A stretch of 64,000 bases of DNA from Arsenophonus sp046530935. Its GTDB lineage: Bacteria; Pseudomonadota; Gammaproteobacteria; Enterobacterales; Enterobacteriaceae. The position numbers and the translations under genes are program-made. Of the stretch, positions 42,707 to 52,338 are shown piece by piece. How positions within the stretch are numbered: the stretch's first letter is position 1; the number at the start of each line of letters is the position of its first letter. The notes beneath the pieces were generated by a model. It did no database searches. It was not told the DNA's origin and saw only the letters and a program-made list of their open reading frames with translations. Location: contig JBHEQW010000001.1 of assembly GCA_046530935.1 (NCBI GenBank), positions 37,055 to 101,054 on the forward strand, given 5' to 3'.

Positions 42707-44599
42707 ATGTTTTATCCAAATCAATTTGATGTCATTATTATTGGTGGAGGTCACGCTGGTACTGAAGCAGCTATGGCGACTGCTCGTATGGGATGTCAAA
42801 CTTTACTTCTAACCAATAATATTGATACGTTAGGTCAAATGTCATGCAACCCAGCTATTGGTGGAATTGGTAAAGGACATTTGGTTAAAGAAATTGATGC
42901 CTTAGGTGGCATTATGGCTATTGCAACAGATAAGGCAGGGATTCAGTTTAGAATTCTTAATGCAAGTAAAGGCCCGGCAGTACAAGCAACTAGAGCTCAA
43001 ACTGATCGCCTACTTTATAAGCAAGCAATTAGAACTGCTTTAAAAAATCAAAAAAATCTAATGATATTTCAACAAGAAGTTGAAGACCTTATTTTAGAAA
43101 AGGATCAAATTATTGGCGTGATAACCAAAATGGGATTAAAATTTCACGCAAAGTCCATCATATTAACTGTAGGTACCTTCCTTGATCCTAAGATCCATAT
43201 TGGATTAGAAAATTATAACGGTTATAAAACTGATGATCCTCCTGGTATAGGTTTATCGCATAGATTAAGAGAACTGTCTTTACGAGTAGATCGTTTTAAA
43301 ACAGGAACACCTCCTAGAATAGATATAAAAACTATAGATTTTTCCAAATTAGCTTCACAATTTAGTGATGATCCTACTCCTGTTTTTTCTTTTGTTGGAT
43401 CTGCGCAACAACACCCACAGCAATTACCTTGCTACATTACTTATACGAATGAAAAAACTCATCAGATCATTCATGATAACTTAAATCGTAGTCCTATCTA
43501 TACTGGTAACATTGAAGGGGTAGGCCCTAGGTACTGTCCTTCTATTGAAGATAAAGTTATGCGGTTTTCTAATCGTTCCAAACACCAAATTTTCCTTGAA
43601 CCAGAAGGGTTAACAAGTAATAAAATTTATCCTAATGGAATTGCTACTAGCTTACCTTTTGATGTACAAATACAAATTATACATTCGATTAAAGGTTTAG
43701 AAAATGCTCGTATTATTCGACCGGGATATGCAATTGAATATGATTTTTTTGATCCTCGAGATTTAAAACTAACTTTAGAAAGTAAATTTATCAAAGGGCT
43801 ATTTTTTGCTGGTCAGATTAATGGAACAACAGGTTATGAAGAAGCTGGAGCTCAAGGATTACTAGCTGGGCTTAACGCAGCTCGTTATGCTCTTGAACAA
43901 GAAGGATGGTTCCCTCGTCGTGATCAAGCCTACATTGGTGTTTTGGTTGACGATCTTTGTACATTAGGCACTAAAGAACCATATCGAATGTTTACCTCAA
44001 GAGCAGAATATCGACTTATGCTACGTGAAGACAATGCTGATCTTCGTTTAACTGAAAAAGGGTATGAGCTTGGTTTAATCGATGAAACACGTTGGCAAAA
44101 ATTTTGTCGTAAAATTAAATTAATTGAACAAGAACGCCAACGGTTACGTAATTTTTGTTTACATCCTAATTCAGAAAAAATTACTGATCTTAATGAAGTA
44201 TTAACTGTTCCGCTTTCTAAAGAAACAAATGGAGAAAATTTACTTCGTCGTCCTGAAATGAGTTATAAATTACTTACTTCATTAAAATATTTTTTACCTG
44301 CAATTGATGATCCTCAAGTTATCAGTCAAGTTGAGATTCAAGTAAAATATGAAGGTTATATTATTCGTCAACAAAAAGAAATAGCAAGACAGCTACATAA
44401 TGAATATACTGCATTACCGATTAATGTAGATTACAAGCAAATAACAGGTCTTTCTAATGAAGTAATTTGTAAGCTAAATGATCATAAACCTACTTCTATT
44501 GGTCAAGCGTCTCGTATATCAGGTATTACGCCAGCTGCAATATCCATATTATTAGTCTGGTTAAAAAAACAAGGGTTATTACGTCGGAGGAGTGTTTAA
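42707..44599 (+). CDS. mnmG: tRNA uridine-5-carboxymethylaminomethyl(34) synthesis enzyme MnmG
   Basis: MnmG (GidA) with MnmE installs the cmnm5 group on U34 of several tRNAs, using FAD, methylene-tetrahydrofolate and glycine. The 630-residue protein (629 in E. coli) is intact: FAD site IIIGGGHAGTEAAMA at 10-24, MSCNPAIGGIGKGHL with the catalytic cysteine, TGTPPRIDI, EGVGPRYCPSIEDK with the second catalytic cysteine, GQINGTTGYEEAGAQGL, and the helical C-terminus ASRISGITPAAISILLVWLK. It is preceded by oriC, the classical enteric location, and followed by a dead rsmG. MnmE is not in the window. Confidence 0.98.
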   Translation: MFYPNQFDVIIIGGGHAGTEAAMATARMGCQTLLLTNNIDTLGQMSCNPAIGGIGKGHLVKEIDALGGIMAIATDKAGIQFRILNASKGPAVQATRAQTDRLLYKQAIRTALKNQKNLMIFQQEVEDLILEKDQIIGVITKMGLKFHAKSIILTVGTFLDPKIHIGLENYNGYKTDDPPGIGLSHRLRELSLRVDRFKTGTPPRIDIKTIDFSKLASQFSDDPTPVFSFVGSAQQHPQQLPCYITYTNEKTHQIIHDNLNRSPIYTGNIEGVGPRYCPSIEDKVMRFSNRSKHQIFLEPEGLTSNKIYPNGIATSLPFDVQIQIIHSIKGLENARIIRPGYAIEYDFFDPRDLKLTLESKFIKGLFFAGQINGTTGYEEAGAQGLLAGLNAARYALEQEGWFPRRDQAYIGVLVDDLCTLGTKEPYRMFTSRAEYRLMLREDNADLRLTEKGYELGLIDETRWQKFCRKIKLIEQERQRLRNFCLHPNSEKITDLNEVLTVPLSKETNGENLLRRPEMSYKLLTSLKYFLPAIDDPQVISQVEIQVKYEGYIIRQQKEIARQLHNEYTALPINVDYKQITGLSNEVICKLNDHKPTSIGQASRISGITPAAISILLVWLKKQGLLRRRSV

Positions 44600-44607
44600 A
44601 TAACCTT

Positions 44608-45010
44608 AATAAGCTACTTTAAAAGTTTATTAGATAAAACAAGTATTATTTTAACTGATCAAAAAATACAATAGCTCATTATCTATATTGATTTATTAAG
44701 TAAATAGAATAAAAAATATAATTTAATATTCATTTAAATCATATGAACAAATTGTTATAAGTCATATTTTGGATAGCATCATTGTTAACAACAATTATCT
44801 TTTTGATAATCAATTGATTGATGTAGGTGCAGGATAAGGATTTACATCAGGTGTAGCAGTTGCTATTCTTCGCTAAAATAATCATCTAACATTATTTAGA
44901 TAGTTTGAAAAAACTAGTTATGTTTTTTTGACAAAAACAACATAAATTAATGCTTAAAAACATAGAGCATATTTAAAAACTAGTTTAATTATACTAATAC
45001 TAACCAGTAA
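44608..45010 (+). pseudogene. rsmG: rsmG pseudogene (16S rRNA m7G527 methyltransferase)
   Basis: Directly after mnmG, the plus strand gives LDKTSIILTDQKIQ, IIYIDLLSK-NKKYNLI, SHILDSIIVNNNYLF, and NQLIDVGAG-GFTSGVAVAIL in shifting frames. These match E. coli RsmG LTDHQKNQL, YVNMLDKWNKAYNLT, RHILDSIVV and RFIDVGTGPGLPGIPLSIV. Stops and frameshifts interrupt it and the C-terminal half is gone. Loss removes methylation of G527 in 16S; such loss is tolerated in bacteria. Confidence 0.88.
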
Positions 45011-47229
45011 AAAAATTTTTTGGCATAATAAACAGTACATTATGCTTCATTACAAAATATATTTTTATGCTATCAGTTTTTTTTTAAAGTAGAATACAGA
45101 ACAGTTTTACGTACTTAAAGCTTTACTCTTTGTAAAAGAAATATCAACTTTTTTTTTAGTTTTAAGTTAGATAAATTTATATCGTTGGATATATACCGTG
45201 CCTTCATGAACATATCGACATTTAGTGATTTTATTATAGTTTATGGTTAGGAACTTAAATCACCATTTAACTGAATTGTAAAAATCCATCCATTTTTCCT
45301 AAAAAGAGATAATAATGCTTTATAGATCTATTATAAGTCAAAAATTTGATCGGAGTATCTATTCTTTAATATCATGCTATAATTTTAGATATATTAATTT
45401 CACTTAGGCTGCTTAAGTGAATTGTTAATAAACATTGGTTTTTTATAATTCATGCATTCTTTATGACAACAATATTGTTGTCTGCTTGTAAAGCTTTCTG
45501 AGCATCAATAAAAACAAGCCTATTCTAATACAGAATAGGCTTGTAGAATCTTATACATCTTCGGTAAATAGTGTGCCTTATTTATGATTCAACAAGAAAC
45601 TTATAGTAATACATCATATTTAAAATATCTTGTCGGAATATGGCTAATTAATATAGGATCTAATCATCGTTTCTTGTGTTATGGATTTGTTGCAAATTGC
45701 TATTGCTTTATAGTCCAGTGTTCATGGTAATGATGTGCAAACCACTCTCTACTCAGTAATGGCGAAATTTTGATGTAAATACTACATATGGAAAACATTT
45801 AAGCTGGCATAGCGCACAGGTATTTCACTGTGCCATGCCAAATATCTTCATTGTAACTTTTTAGTAATATTAGCGTTTTTTAGTAGCTGGTATGTGCTAT
45901 TCCTTTACTCTAACTTACATTGCCAGTGCTTCTTGGTGCAGATATGGTAAAGTACCAGAAGAGACACTGCTTGGATTTATCCAATTATAGTTATGATGCA
46001 ACCTTTAGATTATGAGCATCTTGCTATATTTTTTATCCTACTCTTTTTTTAAAGAGTAGCTAATGCTATACATAATGTTTAATGGCTAGACAGAAACAAC
46101 TGATGGAAACACGAAGATGCTGATGTTAATTTAATTATTGATCATAAAATGCGCAAGGTAAATAAGATATTAATTTCGATATCCTGTTTGCATGCCTACT
46201 GAAATATAGCGCTAGTGGTGAATAAAATAGAGCGTTGAGTTTAAGATAAGTTATTTTTTAAAAAATCCAAAGAATATGAGATATATGTAAACTAATGTGT
46301 TACTAGTAGCAGTCCGGTAAAATATGAACCTGTTCATTGCTAAGTAGTTTTAAAGCCGTATGAATTGCAGAATTTTTTGAACTTACGGTTGTAAAACACC
46401 TTTAGGAACATTCAGAAGAAGTAAAGTGGGAGTAGTGCAGCGATTGCTTTCTGGGTATAATTGGACACCTCATGATAGAATAAGTTGTCTCAAGCAGGCA
46501 TTCTACTAGATAAATAGATAGCTTAATGAAAGTTGATACTGTTATTGTCTTTTAAAGAAAGTTACTTCACCTTTCATCAAAGGTAAATATAGATCGCTAT
46601 ACTGTCTATATTCATCAGATCTATCAGCTAAATTATCTTTGTGTTTGTTTTATGAATGGCGCTGAAAAGAAGCCGCAGATTATCATTAGTTCTCTATAGA
46701 GAGAGAACTTTATCTGTAAACATACTTTTAGTGATTGCTATATTTCCTATTATGCAGATACACCAATCAAGCGTTATCAGCTTGTTTCCTAGTGACGTTG
46801 TAGTTTGTTGTTCCTTTTTCTTCCAACCATTTCCTATTGTTCAAAACTATGGATAATTGTAGCTAATGTGTGTATAGAAATACTTTCGTATCAAGAAAAA
46901 ATTAGAGAATTGGATTGTAAACACATTGCTATATGGATTCTTTTTGACTCTTATGAAAAATTCAGTCGGTCTGTTATCATTAATTTCGGCATGAAGATTA
47001 TAACTCGCTTATGATAAATAAGCAGTATAACAAAAATGAAGTTGTCTCTAGTCTTTCTGATTTACCTGGGTTCCTCTCTCTAAGAGGCTTAGTCTAAGCA
47101 AACTGGCTGAATTAATGAAAAATTAACATATTTCAGAGTATATCAAATATTGCTAAAGTCATAAACTTCCTTCAAGCAAACTTGTAGATGCATTTGCGCA
47201 CACTATAGTATGCTAGGTTCTTTAACGCT
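45011..47229. other. Degraded DNA between rsmG and uvrB
   Basis: 2.2 kb with no gene I can support. A fragment at 46110-46400 resembles 4250-4560. Two plus-strand open frames (46656-46856, 46805-47014) overlap in different frames and have no family resemblance. The atp operon that follows rsmG in E. coli is absent. Confidence 0.45.
45514..45544 (-). terminator. Perfect 13-bp hairpin with T-run
   Basis: ACAAGCCTATTCT-AATAC-AGAATAGGCTTGT (45514-45544) is followed on the minus strand by TTTTATT. It is a strong intrinsic terminator shape with no intact minus-strand gene directly upstream; the next is uvrB, 1.7 kb away. Confidence 0.6.
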
Positions 47230-49242
47230 TTAAGAATTAGTAATAAGCTGTTCACGTAGCAATTGAATTTGATCACGCAAATTAGCTGCTTGTTCAAATT
47301 CAAGATCTTGCGCATAACGATACATTTGCCCTTTTAACACCTGAATTTTAATCTCCAATTCTTTGATCGAAAGTTTATGATAATCTTCTATAATAAGTGA
47401 TACTTTCAGTTGCTTATGTCTATCTTTTATAGATGTTGGTAAGCCAACTTGTAAAGCATCACAAACTTTTTTATTTAAACCTTTAGGTGCAATACCAATC
47501 TGTTGATTAAAAGCTATTTGTTTTTCGCGACGACGTTTCGTTTCTTTAATTGCTTTTGCCATTGAATCAGTAACTTTATCACCATAAAAAATAGTTTTGC
47601 CTTTCAAATTACGCGCCGCACGTCCAATCGTTTGAATTAATGAACGTTCTGAACGTAAAAATCCTTCCTTATCTGCATCTAAAATGGCAACTAAGGATAC
47701 TTCTGGGATGTCCAATCCTTCACGTAATAAGTTAATACCAACTAATACATCAAATAACCCTAAGCGTAAATCACGTATAATTTCTACACGTTCGATAGTA
47801 TCAATATCTGAATGTAAATAACGAACCTTAATGTCATGTTCTTGCAGATAATCTGTTAAATCCTCTGCCATTCTTTTAGTTAAAGTTGTCACTAGCACTC
47901 GTTCATTTACCGCTGTACGCAAATGGATCTCAGATAATAAATTATCAACCTGAGTGGCAATTGGACGAACCTCAATTTCAGGATCAAGTAAGCCAGTTGG
48001 CCTGATAACTTGCTCAATAATTTCACTATTTGACTTTTCTAATTCATATTTACCTGGTGTTGCAGAAATATAAATAGTTTGTGGAGACAGTGCTTCAAAC
48101 TCCTCAAAATGTAATGGGCGGTTATCCAATGCAGAAGGTAAGCGAAATCCATATTCTACCAATGTCCATTTACGAGAGCGATCAGCCAGATACGTGCCGC
48201 CAATTTGTGGAATGGTAACATGAGATTCATCTATAACTAATAAACCATCTGTTGGTAAATAATCAAATAACGTTGGTGGTGGTTCACCAGTTTCTCGTCC
48301 TGAAAGATAACGTGAGTAATTTTCAATGCCAGAACAATAACCTAGTTCATTCATCATCTCTAAATCAAATTTGGTACGCTGTGTTAACCGCTGTTCTTCA
48401 ATTAGTTTATTACTTTCCAGTAATAATTTACTTCTTTGTGCTAATTCAATTTTAATTTTCTCCATAGCTTCGAGGATCCGTTCACGTGGGGTTACATAGT
48501 TGGTTTTAGGATAAATGCTAAATTGCGGTACATTATGTTGGATTTGTCCGGTTAATGGATCAAAAAGAGCTAACCGTTCTATTTCCTCATCAAATAATTC
48601 AACTCGTAATGCATATTCATTTGATTCAGCTTGAAAAATATCAATCACTTCCCCTCTAACTCTAAAGGTGCCTCGCTGCAAAGTTTGATCATTTCTTGTG
48701 TATTGCAAATCCGCCAAACGGTGTAAAATAGCACGTTGATCAATAATCATGCCTTTGGTTAAATGTAGCATCATTTTTAGATAGCTACCAGGATCTCCTA
48801 AACCATAAATCGCTGATACTGAAGCAACAACAATAACATCACGTCTTTCAAGCAGTGCTTTAGTGGCAGAAAGTCGCATCTGTTCAATATATTCGTTAAT
48901 AGAAGCGTCTTTTTCAATAAAAGTATCGGAACTTGGAAGATACGCTTCTGGTTGATAGTAATCATAATAAGAAACAAAATATTCCACCGCATTCTCTGGA
49001 AAAAAAGCCTTCATTTCACAATATAATTGTGCAGCCAGCGTCTTATTATGAGCCATCACTATTATCGGGCGATTAACTTGTTCAATAACATTAGCGATAG
49101 TGAATGTTTTGCCTGAGCCGGTAACACCTAGTAATGTTTGATGAGCCAATCCATCATTAAGACCTTCGATTAATTTTTTTATTGCTGCCGGCTGATCACC
49201 TGCAGGTTGAAATTCAGCATGTAATTTGAAGCTCTTATTCAT
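47230..49242 (-). CDS. uvrB: Excinuclease ABC subunit B
   Basis: UvrB is the damage-verifying helicase of nucleotide excision repair, loaded by UvrA and then cut by UvrC. The 670-residue protein (E. coli 673) has Walker A GVTGSGKTFTIANV at 38-51, the damage-probing beta-hairpin around YVSYYDYYQPEAYLP, the DESHVTIPQ motif, helicase motifs V/VI (GINLLREGLDIPE and QTIGRAARN), and the C-terminal UVR coiled coil QMYRYAQDLEFEQAANLRDQ. It lies downstream of bioD as in E. coli, 510 bp away. I searched upstream for a CTG-N10-CAG LexA box and saw none. UvrA and UvrC are outside the window. Confidence 0.98.
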   Translation of the reverse strand: MNKSFKLHAEFQPAGDQPAAIKKLIEGLNDGLAHQTLLGVTGSGKTFTIANVIEQVNRPIIVMAHNKTLAAQLYCEMKAFFPENAVEYFVSYYDYYQPEAYLPSSDTFIEKDASINEYIEQMRLSATKALLERRDVIVVASVSAIYGLGDPGSYLKMMLHLTKGMIIDQRAILHRLADLQYTRNDQTLQRGTFRVRGEVIDIFQAESNEYALRVELFDEEIERLALFDPLTGQIQHNVPQFSIYPKTNYVTPRERILEAMEKIKIELAQRSKLLLESNKLIEEQRLTQRTKFDLEMMNELGYCSGIENYSRYLSGRETGEPPPTLFDYLPTDGLLVIDESHVTIPQIGGTYLADRSRKWTLVEYGFRLPSALDNRPLHFEEFEALSPQTIYISATPGKYELEKSNSEIIEQVIRPTGLLDPEIEVRPIATQVDNLLSEIHLRTAVNERVLVTTLTKRMAEDLTDYLQEHDIKVRYLHSDIDTIERVEIIRDLRLGLFDVLVGINLLREGLDIPEVSLVAILDADKEGFLRSERSLIQTIGRAARNLKGKTIFYGDKVTDSMAKAIKETKRRREKQIAFNQQIGIAPKGLNKKVCDALQVGLPTSIKDRHKQLKVSLIIEDYHKLSIKELEIKIQVLKGQMYRYAQDLEFEQAANLRDQIQLLREQLITNS

Positions 49243-49753
49243 TTAATTCTCTCTACTAAAGATATTTTTTTATTTTATTGAAAAAATAGCTTCAATGATA
49301 ACAAAAATAAGAAATTAGTTTCTAAAATAACTAATTATTTATATATATTTGTTGTTTTAATGATCTTAGTTATGCATAATTTATTGCGCATTAAATTATA
49401 TTTGATGCTAATCATCCAATTTAAAAAGTATATTTAATATCATTTCTAGTTTAATTTTATAACATATGTTTATTATTATCTGATTATAAATAATAGCTAA
49501 TGTCATATATCAGTTGTCTACTAAAACTCATAATGAATAGCGAATAAATCAACAAATTCTTTTCAGAAGAAATCATTTTTAGAATAGATAGTTATAAGAT
49601 TTTTTACTTTAAGGATTAAAAAAATTCTATAAAAAACAATAAAAAATACCTTTTATTTTTTTATAAATTATACTAATTCAAAAAAAATACGGCTAAAGAA
49701 AGAAGGCATAGAAGCATATAGAGTGTGGAGAGTGCCACTTAGTCTAAAATTTA
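49243..49753. other. uvrB-bioD intergenic region
   Basis: About 510 bp of very AT-rich sequence with no gene. It must hold the uvrB promoter on the minus strand, as well as the end of the bio operon. AGAGAGAATTAAATG at the uvrB start is a plausible ribosome-binding site. Confidence 0.45.
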
Positions 49754-50452
49754 TTATTTTATAGATAAGGTATCTAAATTAACGAATTTGCCAATTGAAT
49801 CAGATTGCCAATTTGGCAAATGCGGAATAACGCCTAAACAAGGCGCTGATAGCCGCTGCTTTAATGTTAGTAAATAACTCTGCTTATACTGATCAGGTAA
49901 AACAATTTCATTTGCCACCCATCCTGCTAATAATAAACCGCTTTTCTTAATGGCCTGAGCGGTTAATATTGCATGATTGATACAGCCTAATTTTATACCA
50001 ACTGTTAAAATTACTGGCAATTGCTGTTGTATAACCCAATCAGCTAAGGTTTTTTCATGACAAAGTGGTGTGTACCATCCACCAGAACCTTCGATGATGA
50101 TCCAGTCGGCAGATTGTTTTAATTTATTTAATCCTTCATACATTATCTGCCAATCGATAAGCGTTCCTGTTAGCTGACTGGCAATATGTGGTGAAGTTTC
50201 TTGAGCAAAAACGATCGGATTAACATCATAGTAATTCAAATTCACGTTACTATTTTTTCTTAATAACTGAGCATCTGAATTTCTTAACCCAACCATTAAT
50301 TCTTCGCTGCCTGAAGCTACTGGCTTATAACCGGCTGTTTGATAACCATGATTAGCAGCTGCTTGTAGTAACGCGCAACTGACAACAGTTTTACCTATAT
50401 TTGTATCAGTTCCAGTGAGAAAAAAACATTTATTCACGATATAATATTCCAT
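49754..50452 (-). CDS. bioD: Dethiobiotin synthetase
   Basis: BioD closes the ureido ring of dethiobiotin from DAPA, CO2 and ATP. The P-loop GTDTNIGKTVVSCALLQAA is near residues 14-32, followed by the substrate-binding YKPVASGSEE, LRNSDAQ, and EGSGGWYTPL. The frame from ATG 50452 gives 232 residues; a GTG at 50437 would give 227, closer to the 225 of E. coli, and overlap the bioC stop by only 8 nt, so it may be the true start. It is the last gene of bioBFCD. Confidence 0.95.
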   Translation of the reverse strand: MEYYIVNKCFFLTGTDTNIGKTVVSCALLQAAANHGYQTAGYKPVASGSEELMVGLRNSDAQLLRKNSNVNLNYYDVNPIVFAQETSPHIASQLTGTLIDWQIMYEGLNKLKQSADWIIIEGSGGWYTPLCHEKTLADWVIQQQLPVILTVGIKLGCINHAILTAQAIKKSGLLLAGWVANEIVLPDQYKQSYLLTLKQRLSAPCLGVIPHLPNWQSDSIGKFVNLDTLSIK

Positions 50453-51185
50453 AAACCAGTTGATAAGTTAAGGGGAATTTCGCATTGATATGAGGATAAT
50501 GATCAAGCAGTTTAAATAATTGATTTTTTGTCATAAGACCTCGCTGCTGACGTCCATTTGTTATATAAGTTGCACCAATGCCTTTTATAGATTGCAGTAA
50601 AGAAGCAAATGAAGGGTAAGTTAAATGCCAGGATTGTTGTTCTAAACTATGGCGCCAAGCTTGACAACTCTGTTTGATTTGTTCAAACGTCATAAAAGAA
50701 TTAATGTGCCGTTTATTATCAACTTTTTGCCAACAGTGTTCTAGTTCTTGTAATGAGCCATCGATTAAAGTAGAAAAAGCAACTACCCCACCCTTTTTTG
50801 TAATACGATATAGCTCACTCAATGGGATTGCTAAATTACTGCACCACTGAATAGCAAGATGACTAAAAGAGAGATCAATACTTTTATCAGCTAGTGGTAA
50901 ATATTCTATATCAGCCTGGATATAGCTCATAGCTGCTTGCTTTTGCTGAGCAATTGCTAACATTGATACAGACAGATCAAGTGCAATAACATGTTTTCCA
51001 GCTAATTGCCACTGTTCACTGAAATAACCAGTACCACAACCAGCATCTAGCACTGTCTTACCTGGCATTATAGATAAGCAATTAAACAGATGTTGGCCAC
51101 TTTTTTGTTGAAATAACGCAATATTGTCGTAATTTTTTGCCGCCCGTCCAAAAGCATGAGCAATCGCTTGTTTATTCATCAGCAT
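50430..51185 (-). CDS. bioC: Malonyl-ACP O-methyltransferase
   Basis: BioC methylates malonyl-ACP with SAM so that it can enter fatty acid elongation and yield pimeloyl-ACP. The 251-residue protein has AIAHAFGRAAKNYDNIA at its start, the SAM-binding motif VLDAGCGTGYFSEQW, ALDLSVSMLAIAQ, and the conserved LSFSHLAIQWCSNL. The E. coli residues for BioC end with FLGVIARE; here VYGILYRE. Start is at 51185, or ATG at 51179 (MNKQAIAHAF), overlapping bioF by 14 or 8 nt. BioH, the esterase partner, is not in the window. Confidence 0.95.
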   Translation of the reverse strand: MLMNKQAIAHAFGRAAKNYDNIALFQQKSGQHLFNCLSIMPGKTVLDAGCGTGYFSEQWQLAGKHVIALDLSVSMLAIAQQKQAAMSYIQADIEYLPLADKSIDLSFSHLAIQWCSNLAIPLSELYRITKKGGVVAFSTLIDGSLQELEHCWQKVDNKRHINSFMTFEQIKQSCQAWRHSLEQQSWHLTYPSFASLLQSIKGIGATYITNGRQQRGLMTKNQLFKLLDHYPHINAKFPLTYQLVYGILYRE

Positions 51186-52338
51186 AGTTGTTAAAAAATT
51201 GATTTAACGTTTCCATTAACTGTGCAATATCAGCTAATTGATGATTAGCCATCAATGTAATTCTTAATCTTGCACTACCAGATGGTACTGTTTTTGGCAG
51301 AATAGCTTGGACCCAAAATCCACGTTGACGTAAAAATTGAGATAATTGCAAACAAGATTGGTTACTACCAATAATCAGTGGTTGAATTGCACTATTGGAA
51401 TTTAATAAAGGCAAATGATAGTGATTAGCTAATTGACGAAAATAATTGATGTTGCGCTGTAGATTGGCTCTTAATTCATCAGCCTGACGAATTTGCCTAA
51501 CGGCTTCAGTTAATGCGACTGCTTGAGCAGGCGGCATTGAAGTACTATATATCAAATGGCGTGCATATTGTAGAAAATAATCAGCAGTATCTTCATCACA
51601 AAGCAATGCCGCGCCACTAAGGCCAAATGCTTTCCCAAATGTCACCACTAGCAGTTCAGGCTTTACTTTATACAGATAACAACTACCTCGGCCTTCATCA
51701 CCATTGATACCAATACCATGCGCATCATCTACTAATAACCAGGCTTCTGCTTGTCTCGCCAGTAATTGCAATTCCCATAAAGGCGCAATGTCTCCATCCA
51801 TGCTAAAGATACCTTCTGTGATAACCAATGTTTTTCCAGTATGATTTGCTGTTAAAAGATTTTCTAATGCGTCAGGTTGATTGTGGGTAAAGCGTTGTAA
51901 TGTTGCTGGTGATAACATCGCAGCTTCCAGTAAAGATGCATGACTAAGTTTATCAGCTACAATATGATCATTTTTATTCATTAAAGCCATTATTACACTT
52001 TGATTTACCGCATAGCCGGAAATAAATAACAAAGCCCTGTGGTAACCTAACCAATCAGCAAGCTGTTGCTCCAATTTTGCATGAGGGCAATTAAAACCGA
52101 TAACATGTCCAGAGCTACCACTACCTGTTCCATATTGGCTTAATCCTGTTTGCCAGGCTTTAATAATATCCGGATGATAACTTAATCCCAGATAATCATT
52201 ACTTGAAAAATTAACATATTGTTGTTGATTAAAAATTAGAGTACGTGCATCATTTTTTTTTATGATTTGCCGCTGTCGCCATAATGCTTGCTGCTTTCGC
52301 TTATCAAGTTGGTGAGTTAAAAATGTTGACCAATTCAT
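51172..52338 (-). CDS. bioF: 8-amino-7-oxononanoate synthase
   Basis: BioF is a PLP enzyme that condenses pimeloyl-ACP with L-alanine. The 388-residue protein (384 in E. coli) has NYLGLSYHPDIIKAW, GTGSGSSGHVIG, the PLP-contacting DDAHGIGINGDEGRG, and the Schiff-base lysine in VVTFGKAFGLSGAALL (about residue 240). Its ATG overlaps the bioB stop by 1 nt and its 3' end overlaps bioC, so bioB-F-C-D are translationally coupled. Nothing is missing. Confidence 0.97.
   Translation of the reverse strand: MNWSTFLTHQLDKRKQQALWRQRQIIKKNDARTLIFNQQQYVNFSSNDYLGLSYHPDIIKAWQTGLSQYGTGSGSSGHVIGFNCPHAKLEQQLADWLGYHRALLFISGYAVNQSVIMALMNKNDHIVADKLSHASLLEAAMLSPATLQRFTHNQPDALENLLTANHTGKTLVITEGIFSMDGDIAPLWELQLLARQAEAWLLVDDAHGIGINGDEGRGSCYLYKVKPELLVVTFGKAFGLSGAALLCDEDTADYFLQYARHLIYSTSMPPAQAVALTEAVRQIRQADELRANLQRNINYFRQLANHYHLPLLNSNSAIQPLIIGSNQSCLQLSQFLRQRGFWVQAILPKTVPSGSARLRITLMANHQLADIAQLMETLNQFFNNYADE

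Noticed and set aside
46656..47014. Two overlapping plus-strand open frames of 66 and 69 codons
   Set aside because: No homologue recognised and surrounded by decayed sequence; not supported as genes.
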